From positions 4,154,001 to 4,218,000 of the forward strand of contig NC_016109.1 of the NCBI RefSeq assembly GCF_000269985.1: 64,000 nt of DNA, read 5' to 3'. A program made the translations under genes and the position numbers. The notes under the pieces are model-generated. The model did not search any database. It saw nothing but the letters and a program-made list of their open reading frames with translations, and was not told the origin of the DNA. Below, one piece after another: positions 32,800 through 41,068 of this stretch (positions within the stretch are counted from its first letter, which is position 1; each line of letters starts with the position of its first letter). The stretch is from Kitasatospora setae KM-6054 (GTDB lineage Bacteria; Actinomycetota; Actinomycetes; Streptomycetales; Streptomycetaceae).

Positions 32800-34293
32800 G
32801 TGACCGAGGACCGCAGCCCGGCGGTGGCCGAGAACCCCGAGGGTTCCGTCGAGGGCGAGGAGGCCGAGAAGCCGGTCAAGAGCCGCAAGAACGGCCTGTA
32901 CGGCGAGATCTCGGACGAGCTCGCCGCGTCCATGCGGGCCGGCTGGGCCGACACCGAGCTGCACGGCCTGGAGCCGGACGTCCAGGCCCCGTACGCGGCC
33001 GAGCGCCGCGCCCGGCTGTCGGCCGCGTTCCCCGGCGAGCGCCTGGTGGTGCCCGCGGGCAACCTGCGCACCCGCGCCAACGACACCGAGTACGCGTTCC
33101 GGGCCGCCAGCGAGTACGTCCACCTGACCGGCAACCGGACCGAGGACGCCGTCCTGGTCGGCGAGCCGGTCGACGGCGGCCACGACTTCGCGCTGTACCT
33201 GCTGCCGCGCTCCGACCGGGAGAACGGCGAGTTCTGGCTGAGCGGCCAGGGCGAGCTGTGGGTCGGCCGCCGCTACTCGCTGGCCGAGTCCGAGCAGCTG
33301 TACGGCCTGCCGGTGCGGGACGTCCGCAAGGCCGCCGAGGAGCTGGCCGCCGCCACCGTCCCGACCCGGATCGTCCGCGGCTACGACGCCGGCCTGGAGG
33401 CCGCCCTCGCCGAGCAGCTCGACGAGGAGAGGGACGACGAGCTGAAGGTGTTCCTGTCCGGGCTGCGCCTGGTCAAGGACGCGTGGGAGGTCGGCGAGCT
33501 GCGCGCCGCCTGCGACGCCACCGTCAAGGGCTTCACCGACGTGGTGCGCGAGCTGGACCGGGCCGTCGCCAGCTCCGAGCGCTGGATCGAGGGCACCTTC
33601 TGGCGCCGCGCCCGGGTCGAGGGCAACGACGTCGGCTACGGCACCATCGCCGCGGCCGGCCCGCACGCCACCACCCTGCACTGGGTCCGCAACGACGGCG
33701 ACGTCCGCCCCGGCGAGCTGCTGCTGCTGGACGCGGGCGTGGAGACCCACACCCTCTACACCGCCGACGTCACCCGCACGCTGCCGGTCAACGGCATCTT
33801 CGACCCGCTGCAGCGCAGGATCTACGACGCGGTGTACGACGCCCAGGAGGCCGGCATCGCCGCGGTCCGGCCGGGCGGGCGGTTCCGCGACTTCCACGAC
33901 GCCGCGCAGCGGGTGCTCGCCGCGCGCCTGCTGGAGTGGGGCCTGATCGACGCCTCGGTGTACGACCTGGAGAAGGTCCTGGAGCTCGGCCTGCAGCGCC
34001 GCTGGACCCTGCACGGCACCGGCCACATGCTCGGCCTCGACGTGCACGACTGCGCGCACGCCCGCCGCGAGCAGTACGTGGACGCGCTGCTGGAGCCCGG
34101 CATGGTGCTGACCGTCGAGCCCGGCCTGTACTTCCAGGCCGACGACCTGACCGTGCCGGAGGAGTACCGGGGCATCGGCGTCCGGATCGAGGACGACATC
34201 CTGGTCACCGCCGACGGCAACGAGAACCTGTCCGCGGGCCTGCCCCGCCGGGCCGACGAGGTCGAGTCCTGGATGGCCGGGCTCACCGCCTGA
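32800..34293 (+). CDS. pepP: Xaa-Pro aminopeptidase (aminopeptidase P family)
   Basis: 497 residues from GTG 32800 with GAGGAGG upstream. The N-terminal creatinase-like domain (NLRTRANDTEYAFRAASEYVHLTG) precedes the pita-bread metallopeptidase with metal ligands in LLLLDAGVETHTLYTADVTRTLPVNG (both Asp), TGHMLGLDVHD (His), VLTVEPGLYF (Glu) and GIGVRIEDDILVT (Glu). It removes N-terminal residues before proline. Cytoplasmic; no signal peptide. Appears monocistronic. Confidence 0.95.
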   Translation: MTEDRSPAVAENPEGSVEGEEAEKPVKSRKNGLYGEISDELAASMRAGWADTELHGLEPDVQAPYAAERRARLSAAFPGERLVVPAGNLRTRANDTEYAFRAASEYVHLTGNRTEDAVLVGEPVDGGHDFALYLLPRSDRENGEFWLSGQGELWVGRRYSLAESEQLYGLPVRDVRKAAEELAAATVPTRIVRGYDAGLEAALAEQLDEERDDELKVFLSGLRLVKDAWEVGELRAACDATVKGFTDVVRELDRAVASSERWIEGTFWRRARVEGNDVGYGTIAAAGPHATTLHWVRNDGDVRPGELLLLDAGVETHTLYTADVTRTLPVNGIFDPLQRRIYDAVYDAQEAGIAAVRPGGRFRDFHDAAQRVLAARLLEWGLIDASVYDLEKVLELGLQRRWTLHGTGHMLGLDVHDCAHARREQYVDALLEPGMVLTVEPGLYFQADDLTVPEEYRGIGVRIEDDILVTADGNENLSAGLPRRADEVESWMAGLTA

Positions 34294-34699
34294 CCCGCCG
34301 CGCTCTCCACGGAGCCCCCGTCCGGCCCGCCCGGCGGGGGCTCCGGCGCGCTCAGTGGCGCCGCCCCCAGCCCGAACAGGCCGAGCAGACCGGGATACTC
34401 TTCGCATAACGGACACAATTCGACGTGGACATCTGAAGCTCTCCGAACGTGGTGGTGGAAGCGGGGGATCGGGAACGGCCGCACCGGCCCCCTATGGTGA
34501 CGCCCCATCTTCCCGGGTGGTTGTCCCCCGGTTCCAAAGGTTTTCCGCCGCCGTCCGGGCCCGTCCGATCAGCCTCCGCCGCGGTCCGTGCGCACCCGTC
34601 CACCCGCGGCCCACCGGTCGGCCGCTCCCGCCGCCCGTCCCGCCGCCCGCACTAGACTCGACGCGAACCCCCGCCGACGGCCGCCCCCGGGAGCACCAG
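34294..34699. other. Intergenic region upstream of GlxA-type regulator
   Basis: 406 bases. The left part holds a GC-rich dyad (around 34313-34340) that may terminate pepP, and a possible 26-residue minus-strand ORF listed separately. The right part is the regulator promoter region, with no clear hexamers. Confidence 0.5.
34352..34432 (-). CDS. Possible 26-residue Cys-containing small ORF
   Basis: ATG 34432 is preceded by GGAGAG at good spacing and reads 26 codons to TGA: MSTSNCVRYAKSIPVC then SACSGWGRRH. It has three Cys and a basic C-terminus. The surrounding bases are AT-richer than usual. No family is recognised. It could be a leader or regulatory peptide, or chance. Confidence 0.25.
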   Translation of the reverse strand: MSTSNCVRYAKSIPVCSACSGWGRRH

Positions 34700-35716
34700 A
34701 TGCCCGAGCCCGTACCCCTCACCATCGGCAAGCGCCCGCCGCCGGTGCACACCGTCGCCGTGTACGCCTTCGCGGGCATGGCCCCGTTCGAACTCGGCGT
34801 GGTGGTCGAGGTGTTCGCGCTGGCCCGGCCCGAGCTCGCCGGGCTGCTGGCCGCCCCCTGGTACGACGTCCGGGTCTGCGCCGAGCGGCCCGGGCACCCG
34901 CTGGAGGTGGTCGGCGGGTTCTCGCTGACCCCCCGGCACGGGCTGGAGGAACTGGCCGCCGCCGACACCGTCGTGGTCGCCGGGGTCCCCGACCCGTACG
35001 GCGAGGTCCCGCCCGCCGTGACCGCCGCGCTGCGCACCGCGCACTCCCGCGGCGCCCGGATGGTGTCGATCTGCTCCGGCGCCTTCGCGCTGGCCGCCGC
35101 CGGACTGCTGGACGGCCTGCCCGCGACCACGCACTGGCGGTACGCGGCGGAGCTGGGCCGCCGCCACCCGGAGGTCCGGGTCGACCCGGACGTGCTGTAC
35201 GTCGACAACGGGCAGGTGCTGACCAGCGCGGGCAGCGCCGCCGGCATCGACCTGTGCCTGCACCTGGTCCGGCAGGACCACGGCGCCAAGGTCGCCAACA
35301 CCGTCGCCCGCCGCTTCGTCGTCCCGCCGCACCGGGACGGCGGGCAGGCCCAGTTCATCCAGGCCGCGGTCCGGCCGGTCGAGGAGCCGGAGGACGGGGT
35401 GGCCCGGTCGATGCGCTGGGCGCTGGACCAGCTCGCCCGGCCGCTGACCGTGCCGCTGCTGGCCCGGGCGGCCGGCATGTCCGACCGCTCCTACCTGCGG
35501 CACTTCACCGCCCGCAACGGGGTCAGCCCGATGCGCTGGGTGGCGATCCAGCGCATCGCGGCCAGCCTGCCGCTGCTGGAATCGCCGGAGGGCAGCGTCG
35601 AGGAGATCGCCGCCGCGGTGGGCTTCGAGTCGGCCGCGACCTTCCGGCACCACTTCGGCCGCACCATGCGCACCTCGCCGACCGCCTACCGGCGCACCTT
35701 CGGCCGGGCCGCGTAG
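34700..35716 (+). CDS. GlxA-type AraC-family transcriptional regulator
   Basis: 338 residues from ATG 34700 (GGGAG upstream). The N-terminal DJ-1/PfpI-like domain has YAFAGMAPFELGVVVEVFALARPE and the nucleophile-elbow region MVSICSGAFALAAAGLLDG; the Cys is kept, as in many non-enzymatic GlxA regulators. The C-terminal AraC domain has two helix-turn-helix motifs (LARAAGMSDRSYLRHFT and EEIAAAVGFESAATFRHHFGRTM). A regulator of unknown target; terminator hairpin downstream at 35792. Confidence 0.93.
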   Translation: MPEPVPLTIGKRPPPVHTVAVYAFAGMAPFELGVVVEVFALARPELAGLLAAPWYDVRVCAERPGHPLEVVGGFSLTPRHGLEELAAADTVVVAGVPDPYGEVPPAVTAALRTAHSRGARMVSICSGAFALAAAGLLDGLPATTHWRYAAELGRRHPEVRVDPDVLYVDNGQVLTSAGSAAGIDLCLHLVRQDHGAKVANTVARRFVVPPHRDGGQAQFIQAAVRPVEEPEDGVARSMRWALDQLARPLTVPLLARAAGMSDRSYLRHFTARNGVSPMRWVAIQRIAASLPLLESPEGSVEEIAAAVGFESAATFRHHFGRTMRTSPTAYRRTFGRAA

Positions 35717-35740
35717 CCGGGGCACGCAGCCGGGCCGGAC

Positions 35741-35793
35741 GGGAAGCGGGCGCCGCGCCGGGAAGCGGGCGCCGCGCCGGGAAGCGGGCGCCG
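35741..35793. repeat. Tandem 19-base repeat, about 2.8 copies
   Basis: The unit GGGAAGCGGGCGCCGCGCC occurs at 35741-35759 and 35760-35778, with a third partial copy to about 35793. Non-coding, between convergent genes. Confidence 0.85.
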
Positions 35794-35827
35794 GACGGCC
35801 CGGCCCCCCGTCGGGCCGGGCCGTCCG
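35792..35827. terminator. Convergent hairpin terminator
   Basis: Perfect 14-bp stem (CGGACGGCCCGGCC and complement at 35814-35827) with an 8-base loop, between the GlxA-type gene and the TipA-type gene. Confidence 0.75.
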
Positions 35828-35835
35828 GCGGGTCG

Positions 35836-36633
35836 TCAGCCCTGCTCGCCGCCGCGCTCCAGCCGGTCCGCGTTGGCGTGGATCGCGTCGCGCAGCCACT
35901 GTGCCAGGCCCGGCGCGAGCTTCTCGTACGTCTCGGTGAACCGCGGGTCGGCGACGTACATGTCGCCGAGGCAGCGGTGCATCCGCGGGCCGCAGTCGTA
36001 GAAGTTCAGGCCGATGTGCTCGCGGTGCCGCTCGACCGCGGCCGCGGCCGACTCGCCGTCCGGGGCCGCGCCGGCCGTGTACGCCGCCACCAGGGCGTCG
36101 TTGACGGCGTCGGCCTCGGTCTTGATCCGCTCCCAGTCCGCCTTGGTGTAGCGGGCGGTGCGCTGCCGGGACTGCTGCCAGGCGGCGGTCTCGCCCCAGC
36201 GCTGCTGGGCCTCGTCCTCCCAGTCCTCCTGGTAGTCCGCGCCGAACACCTCGAACTTCTCCTCCGGGGTCAACTGGATCCCCAAGGTCCTCGCCTCCAT
36301 CGCTCGTTCGACTGCCGCGGCGAGTTCCTCCAGCTTGCGGATCCGGTCGCCGATCAGCTCGCGCTGCCGGCGCAGGTGCTCGCTCGGGCCGACCGTCCGG
36401 TCGTCCAGGATCGCCGCGATCTCCTCCAGCGGGAAGCCGAGTTCGCGGTAGAACAGGATCTGCTGCAGCCGGTCCAGTTCGGCCTCGCCGTAGCGCCGGT
36501 AGCCGGCCGGGGTGCGGCCGCCGGGCGACAGCAGGCCGATCTCGTCGTAGTGGTGCAGGGTGCGCACCGTGACCTTGGCGATCCCGGCGAGCCGGCCGAC
36601 CGTGTAGCCCGGGTCGTGGTCCCCGTCGTCCAT
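35836..36633 (-). CDS. tipA: TipA-type MerR-family transcriptional regulator with TipAS ligand domain
   Basis: 265 residues from ATG 36633 with GGAAGGAGG upstream. The MerR DNA-binding domain (YTVGRLAGIAKVTVRTLHHYDEIGLLSP, GYRRYGEAELDRLQQILFYRELGF) and a coiled coil are followed from about residue 120 by the TipAS domain: TPEEKFEVFG and FYDCGPRMHRCLGDMYVADPRF, with the Cys that binds thiopeptides in the S. lividans prototype. Known TipA genes also make a short ligand-domain form from an internal start; an in-frame ATG at 36300 (Met112) is in the same place here. Probably a multidrug-sensing activator. Confidence 0.93.
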   Translation of the reverse strand: MDDGDHDPGYTVGRLAGIAKVTVRTLHHYDEIGLLSPGGRTPAGYRRYGEAELDRLQQILFYRELGFPLEEIAAILDDRTVGPSEHLRRQRELIGDRIRKLEELAAAVERAMEARTLGIQLTPEEKFEVFGADYQEDWEDEAQQRWGETAAWQQSRQRTARYTKADWERIKTEADAVNDALVAAYTAGAAPDGESAAAAVERHREHIGLNFYDCGPRMHRCLGDMYVADPRFTETYEKLAPGLAQWLRDAIHANADRLERGGEQG

Positions 36634-36716
36634 CGCGTTCCCTCCTTCCCGTTCGCCGCGACCAGCCTGGGGGCTCACGCGGCGTGAGGGTCAAGCCGGT
36701 GGCGGCGGGCGGGGGT

Positions 36717-37142
36717 TCAGTCGGCGACGCCGCCCTGGGCGATGACCTTGTCGATCCGCAGCCGGACCAGCAGTTCGCCGGGGACGCCGTTGCGGGCCGC
36801 GTACTCCTCGGCGCGGTCCTCGCCCATGTAGCGGGCGGCGATCCGGCCCGCCCAGTGCCGGACCTCGGCGAGCTCCTCGCTGACCGCGGCCACCCCCTCG
36901 ACCAGCACGAAGGCGAACGGCGGCCGGTCGTCGTCCACGCACAGCGCGGCCCGGCCGTCGCGCCGCAGGGTGCGGCCCTTGACGGTGTCCCGGCCGGTGT
37001 TGAAGACCAGGTCGCCGCCGTCCAGCAGGAACCAGACCGGGGCGACGTGCGGGCGGCCGTCGGCGCGGGTGGTGGCGAGTTTTCCGGTTCGGGTGCCGTG
37101 GGCGAGGAAGGCGCGCCACTCGGGCTCGGTCATCGTGGGCAT
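36717..37142 (-). CDS. PPOX-class flavin/F420-dependent enzyme (pyridoxamine 5'-phosphate oxidase family)
   Basis: About 141 residues from ATG 37142; ATGs at 37151 and 37133 are alternatives. The split-barrel fold shows GTRTGKLATTRADGRPHVAPVWFLLDGGDLVFNTGRDTVKGRTLRRDGRAALCVDDDRPPF in consecutive parts, as in the Rv1155-like F420-dependent class TIGR03618. Such enzymes reduce diverse substrates with F420H2 or FMN. It follows the MarR gene by 34 bases on the same strand, so may be in its regulon. Confidence 0.88.
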   Translation of the reverse strand: MPTMTEPEWRAFLAHGTRTGKLATTRADGRPHVAPVWFLLDGGDLVFNTGRDTVKGRTLRRDGRAALCVDDDRPPFAFVLVEGVAAVSEELAEVRHWAGRIAARYMGEDRAEEYAARNGVPGELLVRLRIDKVIAQGGVAD

Positions 37143-37176
37143 GGCCGCCATCCTCGCGACTGCCCCGCCCCCGCGC

Positions 37177-37599
37177 CTACTCGGACTCGCCGTAGCGGAC
37201 CAGATAGGCGGCGAACCGGTCCAGGTCCTCGTCGCCCCACGAGGTGAAGCGGTCGGTGAAGGCCCGCCGGCGCTGCTCGTACGCCTCCGCGAGGAGCTGC
37301 TCCCCGGCGTCCGTCAGGTGCAGCAGCTGGCCGCGCTGGTCGTCCGGGTCGGCCTTGCGGCCGAGCAGCCCGAGCCGTTCCAGCGCGCCGACCTGCCGGC
37401 TGACGGTCGACTTGTCGAGCATGAAGTGCGCCGCCAGGTCGGCGGCCCGGCAGGAACCGCGCTCCTTGACCAGGTCGAGCATGCTGTACGTGACCAGCGA
37501 GAGCTCGGGGTGCAGCTGGGCTGCCTTGTGGCGGGCCCGGCGGGCGAACGCGGTGAGCTCGCGCTGGATGGTCTCCAGCGCGGCGTCGCGGTCGGGCAT
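37177..37599 (-). CDS. MarR-family transcriptional regulator
   Basis: 140 residues from ATG 37599. The winged helix has the recognition helix SCRAADLAAHFMLDKSTVSRQVGALERLGLL and a wing KADPDDQRGQLLHLTDAGEQ, flanked by dimerisation helices. It is between the membrane transport-like gene (55 bases upstream) and the PPOX gene, all leftward, so an operon regulating the first gene is likely. The paired GTTG-N7-CAAC sites at 38707-38745 are the candidate operator. Confidence 0.93.
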   Translation of the reverse strand: MPDRDAALETIQRELTAFARRARHKAAQLHPELSLVTYSMLDLVKERGSCRAADLAAHFMLDKSTVSRQVGALERLGLLGRKADPDDQRGQLLHLTDAGEQLLAEAYEQRRRAFTDRFTSWGDEDLDRFAAYLVRYGESE

Positions 37600-37653
37600 G
37601 GCGGTGGCTCCTTCGTCGTGCGGTGTTGCCGACCACGGTAGGGCCAGCCGCGG

Positions 37654-38694
37654 TCAGACGCCGACCGCCTCCTCCATCTCCTCCTCCTCGGCGGGCTGCC
37701 CGGGGGTGCGCGCGAGGGTCCGCCGCCGCTCGGCGCGACCCGCCAGGACGAGCAGCGCGGCGCCGGCCGCGAGCCAGCCGAACAGGGTCGCGAGGTGGCC
37801 GCCGAGGCCGGCCCGGCCGCCGAAGTAGACGTGGTCGCGGGCGGCCTCCAGGAAGCCCGCGCCGTTCCAGAACGAGTGCAGCGCGCCGTAGAAGCCGTTC
37901 TGCAGCTCGGGCTGGAAGATGCCGCCGGAGCTGGTGAAGTTGAGCATCACGAACAGCGCCATCATGGTGAGCGTGGTCCACCGGCCGAGGAAGGTATGCA
38001 GGGCGGTGCCGATCGCGACGATGCCCGCCGCGTACAGCCAGCTCATCGCCCAGACGCCGAACAGCCCGTGGTCGACCAGGTGGAACACCGGCCCGGCCAG
38101 CGCCGCGCCGAACAGGCTGACCACCAGCGCCACGCCCAGGCCGAGCAGCGCCCGCACCCGCATCGCCAGCGCCCCGCCGGCCGCGCCGAGCACCGCGACC
38201 GAGCCGTAGGAGCCGATGCTCAGGGCCACCAGCAGGAAGAACAGGCCCTGCCCGGTCGGGTCGCCGGCCGCCATCGGGGTCAGCTCCTGGACGGCCAGCG
38301 GCCTGCCCTGCTGGGTGGCGACCTGGGTGAAGACCTTCTCGGCGGCGCTCGCCGAGGTCTCCGAGTTCGCGGTGGCCACCAGCAGGGTCGGCGCGTCGGC
38401 GTCCGGCAGGTAGGCGGCGGCCAGCCCGCGGTCGAGCAGCCGGGTCCGGGCGGCGTCGGCGTCGGCGGCGGTGGTGACCTCCAGCTTGTCGCCGGCCTTC
38501 TCCTGGAGTCCCTGGGCCAGCGCCCGGGCCTGCGGGCCCTCGCCGACCACGGCCACCGGGAGGTGGTGCGGGGCGGGGGCGTGGAAGGCGGAGAGGTACG
38601 CGATCCCCATGCCCAGGCACATCAGCAGCGGGGTGACCAGGTGGGTGAGGACGTGCCGCAGGGCGGGGGCGGAGGCTGCCGAGGGCGAGGACAT
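37654..38694 (-). CDS. YhgE/Pip-like (ABC-2 type) membrane protein
   Basis: 346 residues from ATG 38694 (TATGGAG upstream). One N-terminal membrane helix (LVTPLLMCLGMGIAYLSAF) is followed by an external domain (LPVAVVGEGPQARALAQGLQEKAGDKLEVTTAADADAARTRLLDRGLAAAYL) and five C-terminal helices ending in an acidic tail (EEEEMEEA). This is the layout of DUF3533/YhgE-Pip proteins related to ABC-2 permeases and often MarR- or TetR-regulated drug-response genes. No ATPase partner is adjacent. Probably an export or envelope-stress function; substrate unknown. Confidence 0.85.
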   Translation of the reverse strand: MSSPSAASAPALRHVLTHLVTPLLMCLGMGIAYLSAFHAPAPHHLPVAVVGEGPQARALAQGLQEKAGDKLEVTTAADADAARTRLLDRGLAAAYLPDADAPTLLVATANSETSASAAEKVFTQVATQQGRPLAVQELTPMAAGDPTGQGLFFLLVALSIGSYGSVAVLGAAGGALAMRVRALLGLGVALVVSLFGAALAGPVFHLVDHGLFGVWAMSWLYAAGIVAIGTALHTFLGRWTTLTMMALFVMLNFTSSGGIFQPELQNGFYGALHSFWNGAGFLEAARDHVYFGGRAGLGGHLATLFGWLAAGAALLVLAGRAERRRTLARTPGQPAEEEEMEEAVGV

Positions 38695-38706
38695 CGCAAC
38701 TCCATA

Positions 38707-38745
38707 GTTGGCAAGTACAACTAATATTTAGTTGCACTTTACAAC
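38707..38745 (-). promoter_or_regulatory. Tandem operator: two GTTG-N7-CAAC sites and overlapping dyad
   Basis: Two 15-base sites (38707-38721 and 38731-38745), both GTTG N7 CAAC with TA before the last CAAC, lie 24 bases apart. Between them runs an imperfect palindrome GTACAACTAA tat TTAGTTGCAC (9 of 10 pairs). This AT-rich block sits just upstream of the membrane gene start, where MarR-family repressors bind. Confidence 0.6.
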
Positions 38746-38831
38746 GCGAAGATGCTTCGCATCCACCCCGCACCCCGCTCCGTGACCCACCTCACCCACC
38801 CCGGACACCCGGCAGGCCGCCGGGCGGCCGG

Positions 38832-39146
38832 CTACAGCAGGTCGTCCAGCTCCCGCAGCAGCCGGCTCTTCGCCCGCGCCCCCACCAGCGACCGCACCGG
38901 CTCGCCGCCCTTGAACACCATCAGCGTCGGCATCGACATCACCCCGTACGCGATCCGGGTCTCCGGGTTCGCGTCCACGTCCAGCGCCACCACCTCCAGC
39001 CGGCCCGCCAACTCCGCCAGCACCGGCGCCAACTGCCTGCACGGCGGGCACCACTCGGCGGTGAACTCCACCAGCACCGGGCCCTGGGCCGCCAGCACCT
39101 CCCCCGCGAAGTCCCGGTCCGTCACACTGCGCACCACGCCACCCAT
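38832..39146 (-). CDS. trxA: Thioredoxin with WCPPC active site
   Basis: 104 residues from ATG 39146 with GAGGAGG upstream. Thioredoxin fold: VRSVTDRDFAGEVLAAQGPVLVEFTAEWCPPC (in parts), Cys33-Pro-Pro-Cys36, cis-Pro in MSMPTLMVFKGGEPV. The usual WCGPC is replaced by WCPPC, which may shift redox potential. It starts 26 bases after the MerR gene on the same strand, so the regulator and thioredoxin form one redox- or metal-responsive operon. Confidence 0.95.
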   Translation of the reverse strand: MGGVVRSVTDRDFAGEVLAAQGPVLVEFTAEWCPPCRQLAPVLAELAGRLEVVALDVDANPETRIAYGVMSMPTLMVFKGGEPVRSLVGARAKSRLLRELDDLL

Positions 39147-39171
39147 CACGTCCTCCTCGTCCCTGTCGTCG

Positions 39172-39588
39172 TCACCCGTCGGTGCGGACCAGCTCGCAGC
39201 GCGGCTCACCGCCCCCGGCCCCCGCCAGCGCGTCGCGCGCCGCCTCGGCCCGGGCCAGCTGCCCCGCCACCTCCTCCCGGACCTCGGTCAGCCGGGCCAC
39301 CATCGCGTCCAGCTCGGCCAGCTTCGCCCGGTACACCTCCAGCGAGGCCGGGCACGAGTCGCCCTCCGGATGACCCGCCCGCAGGCACTCCACGAACGGC
39401 CGGGTCTCCTCCAGCTCGAACCCGAAGTCCCGCAGCACCCGGATCTGCCGCAGCAGCCGCAGGTCCTCCTCGTCGTACGCCCGGTAGCCGTTGCCGCCGC
39501 GCCGCGCGGGCAGCAGCCCGCGCGACTCGTAGTACCGCAACGCCCGCGTGGTGGTGCCCGCCCGCCGTGCCAGTTCGCCGATCCGCAT
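39172..39588 (-). CDS. MerR-family transcriptional regulator
   Basis: 138 residues from ATG 39588. N-terminal MerR helix-turn-helix (MRIGELARRAGTTTRALRYYESRGLLPARRGGNGYRAYDEEDLRLLRQI in parts), then a coiled coil. Cys residues in VECLRAGHPEGDSCPASLEVY and near the C-terminus (PRCELV) could bind metal or sense redox. A -10-like TAGCGT ends 6 bases before the ATG, suggesting a leaderless mRNA. Co-directional with the downstream thioredoxin, its likely target. Confidence 0.92.
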   Translation of the reverse strand: MRIGELARRAGTTTRALRYYESRGLLPARRGGNGYRAYDEEDLRLLRQIRVLRDFGFELEETRPFVECLRAGHPEGDSCPASLEVYRAKLAELDAMVARLTEVREEVAGQLARAEAARDALAGAGGGEPRCELVRTDG

Positions 39589-39685
39589 GCCACGACGCTA
39601 GACCTTCACCCCCGCGTCAACGCCAGCCCCGATCCGTCCGCGGCCGCTCCGCCGGCCCCCTTGCGATGATCGTTACGCTCGCCTG

Positions 39686-40486
39686 ATGACCGAACTGACC
39701 ACGGCCCTGCTCGCGGCCTACGACGAGCACATGCGCGGCCTCGGCGCCCGCGGCGAGGACGAGACCCACGACAGCGACGGACCGCTGCTGCGCAAGTACG
39801 GCGGCTTCCGCGGCTTCGTCACCTCCCCCCGCCCCGACCTCGGCCTGCGCGGCCCCGAACTCGACGAACTCATCACCCGCCAGCGCGAGTTCTTCGCCGC
39901 CCGGGGCGAGTCCGTCGAGTGGAAGACCCGCGGCCACGACCTCCCCGCCGACCTCCCGGACCGGCTCGCCGCCGCCGGCTTCGTCGGCGAGGACCCCGAG
40001 ACCGTCCTGATCGGCCTCGCCGCCGAACTCGCCACCCCCACCCCCGCCCCCGAGGACATCACCATCCGCCGCGTCACCGACCCCGCCGACATGCGGCGGA
40101 TCGCCGCGATGGAGACCGAGGTCTGGGACGAGGACTGGTCCTGGCTCGCCGACGACCTCACCACCCGGGCCGACCACGCCGAGGACTTCCTCGTCCTGGT
40201 CGCCGAGACCGACGACCCGCGCCCCCAGGTGGTCTCCGCCGCCTGGCTCACCCGCACCCCCGGCAGCGAGTTCGGCGGCCTCTGGGGCGGCTCCACCCTC
40301 GCCGCCTGGCGCGGCCGCGGCATCTACCGCGCCCTGGTCGCCCACCGCGCCCGCTGGGCCCTCGACCACGGCATCCGCTACCTCCAGGTCGACGCCTCCC
40401 CCGACAGCACCCCGATCCTCCGCCGCCTCGGCATGCACGCCGTGACCACCACCACCCCGTACGTCTGGACCCCGCCCACCGCCTGA
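39686..40486 (+). CDS. GNAT-family N-acetyltransferase
   Basis: 266 residues from ATG 39686. The C-terminal GNAT domain includes VVSAAWLTRTPGSEFGGLWGGSTLAAWRGRGIYRALVAHRARWALDHGIRYLQVDASPDSTPILRRLGM (in consecutive parts), with the acetyl-CoA pyrophosphate loop at WRGRGIYRALV. The N-terminal half is a related but degenerate acyltransferase-like region. TACGCT lies 6 bases before the ATG and no ribosome site is seen, so it may be leaderless. Substrate unknown. Confidence 0.92.
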   Translation: MTELTTALLAAYDEHMRGLGARGEDETHDSDGPLLRKYGGFRGFVTSPRPDLGLRGPELDELITRQREFFAARGESVEWKTRGHDLPADLPDRLAAAGFVGEDPETVLIGLAAELATPTPAPEDITIRRVTDPADMRRIAAMETEVWDEDWSWLADDLTTRADHAEDFLVLVAETDDPRPQVVSAAWLTRTPGSEFGGLWGGSTLAAWRGRGIYRALVAHRARWALDHGIRYLQVDASPDSTPILRRLGMHAVTTTTPYVWTPPTA

Positions 40487-40633
40487 CCCCCGCGACCGTG
40501 CGCGGCAGCGGGGGCGCTGCGCGCGGCGGGAACAGGACAGCGGGCAGGCGGGGGCGGCGACGCGCCGCCGAGCTGGGCGGACGTGCCGGTGGCGAACCCG
40601 TCCGGAAAATTTCCGAGAATTCTCCGGGGAGCG

Positions 40634-40660
40634 TGTAGAGAACCGCTCCCCCGGCTCCGA
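40634..40660 (+). promoter_or_regulatory. Candidate ECF42-type promoter upstream of DGPF gene
   Basis: TGTAGA (40634-40639) differs at one base from the TGTCGA -35 motif reported for ECF42 sigma factors. After 18 bases comes CGA (40658-40660), like the reported CGA/TC -10. It lies 55 bases before the DGPF gene start. Autoregulation by the downstream sigma factor is inferred. Confidence 0.4.
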
Positions 40661-40714
40661 CCACTGGACGCAAGCACGACACCGCACGACGCACCAGACG
40701 AGGAAGTGGTCCAC

Positions 40715-41068
40715 GTGAAGTACCTGCTGATGACCTACGGCAACCAGGAGAAGTGGGACTCGCTGCCGGCCGAGGGCTGGACCGAGGCGATCGCCCAGCA
40801 GGACGCCTTCAACAAGCGCTACCAGGAGAGCGGCGAACTCATCGGCGCGTACGGCCTCGGCGACGCCGCGGCCTGCCGGATGGTCGGGCGCCAGGACGGG
40901 CTGCCGGTGGTCAGCGACGGGCCGTACCTGGAGACCAAGGAGTACATGGCCAGCTTCTACCTGCTCGACGTCGACAGCGAGCAGCGCGCCCTGGAGATCG
41001 CCGCCGACATGCCGTGGGCCGACCGCGAACCGGTCGAGCTCTGGCCGATCCTGCACGAGGCGAAGTGA
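40715..41068 (+). CDS. YCII-related DGPF-domain protein
   Basis: 117 residues from GTG 40715 (AGGAAG upstream). YCII/DGPF fold: KYLLMTYGNQEKW at the start, VSDGPYLETKEYMASFYLLDVDSEQRALEIAADMPWA in the middle, VELWPILHEAK at the end. These small proteins are regularly encoded beside ECF42 sigma factors. The stop overlaps the sigma factor start (GTGA), so the two are translationally coupled. Biochemical role unknown. Confidence 0.93.
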   Translation: MKYLLMTYGNQEKWDSLPAEGWTEAIAQQDAFNKRYQESGELIGAYGLGDAAACRMVGRQDGLPVVSDGPYLETKEYMASFYLLDVDSEQRALEIAADMPWADREPVELWPILHEAK

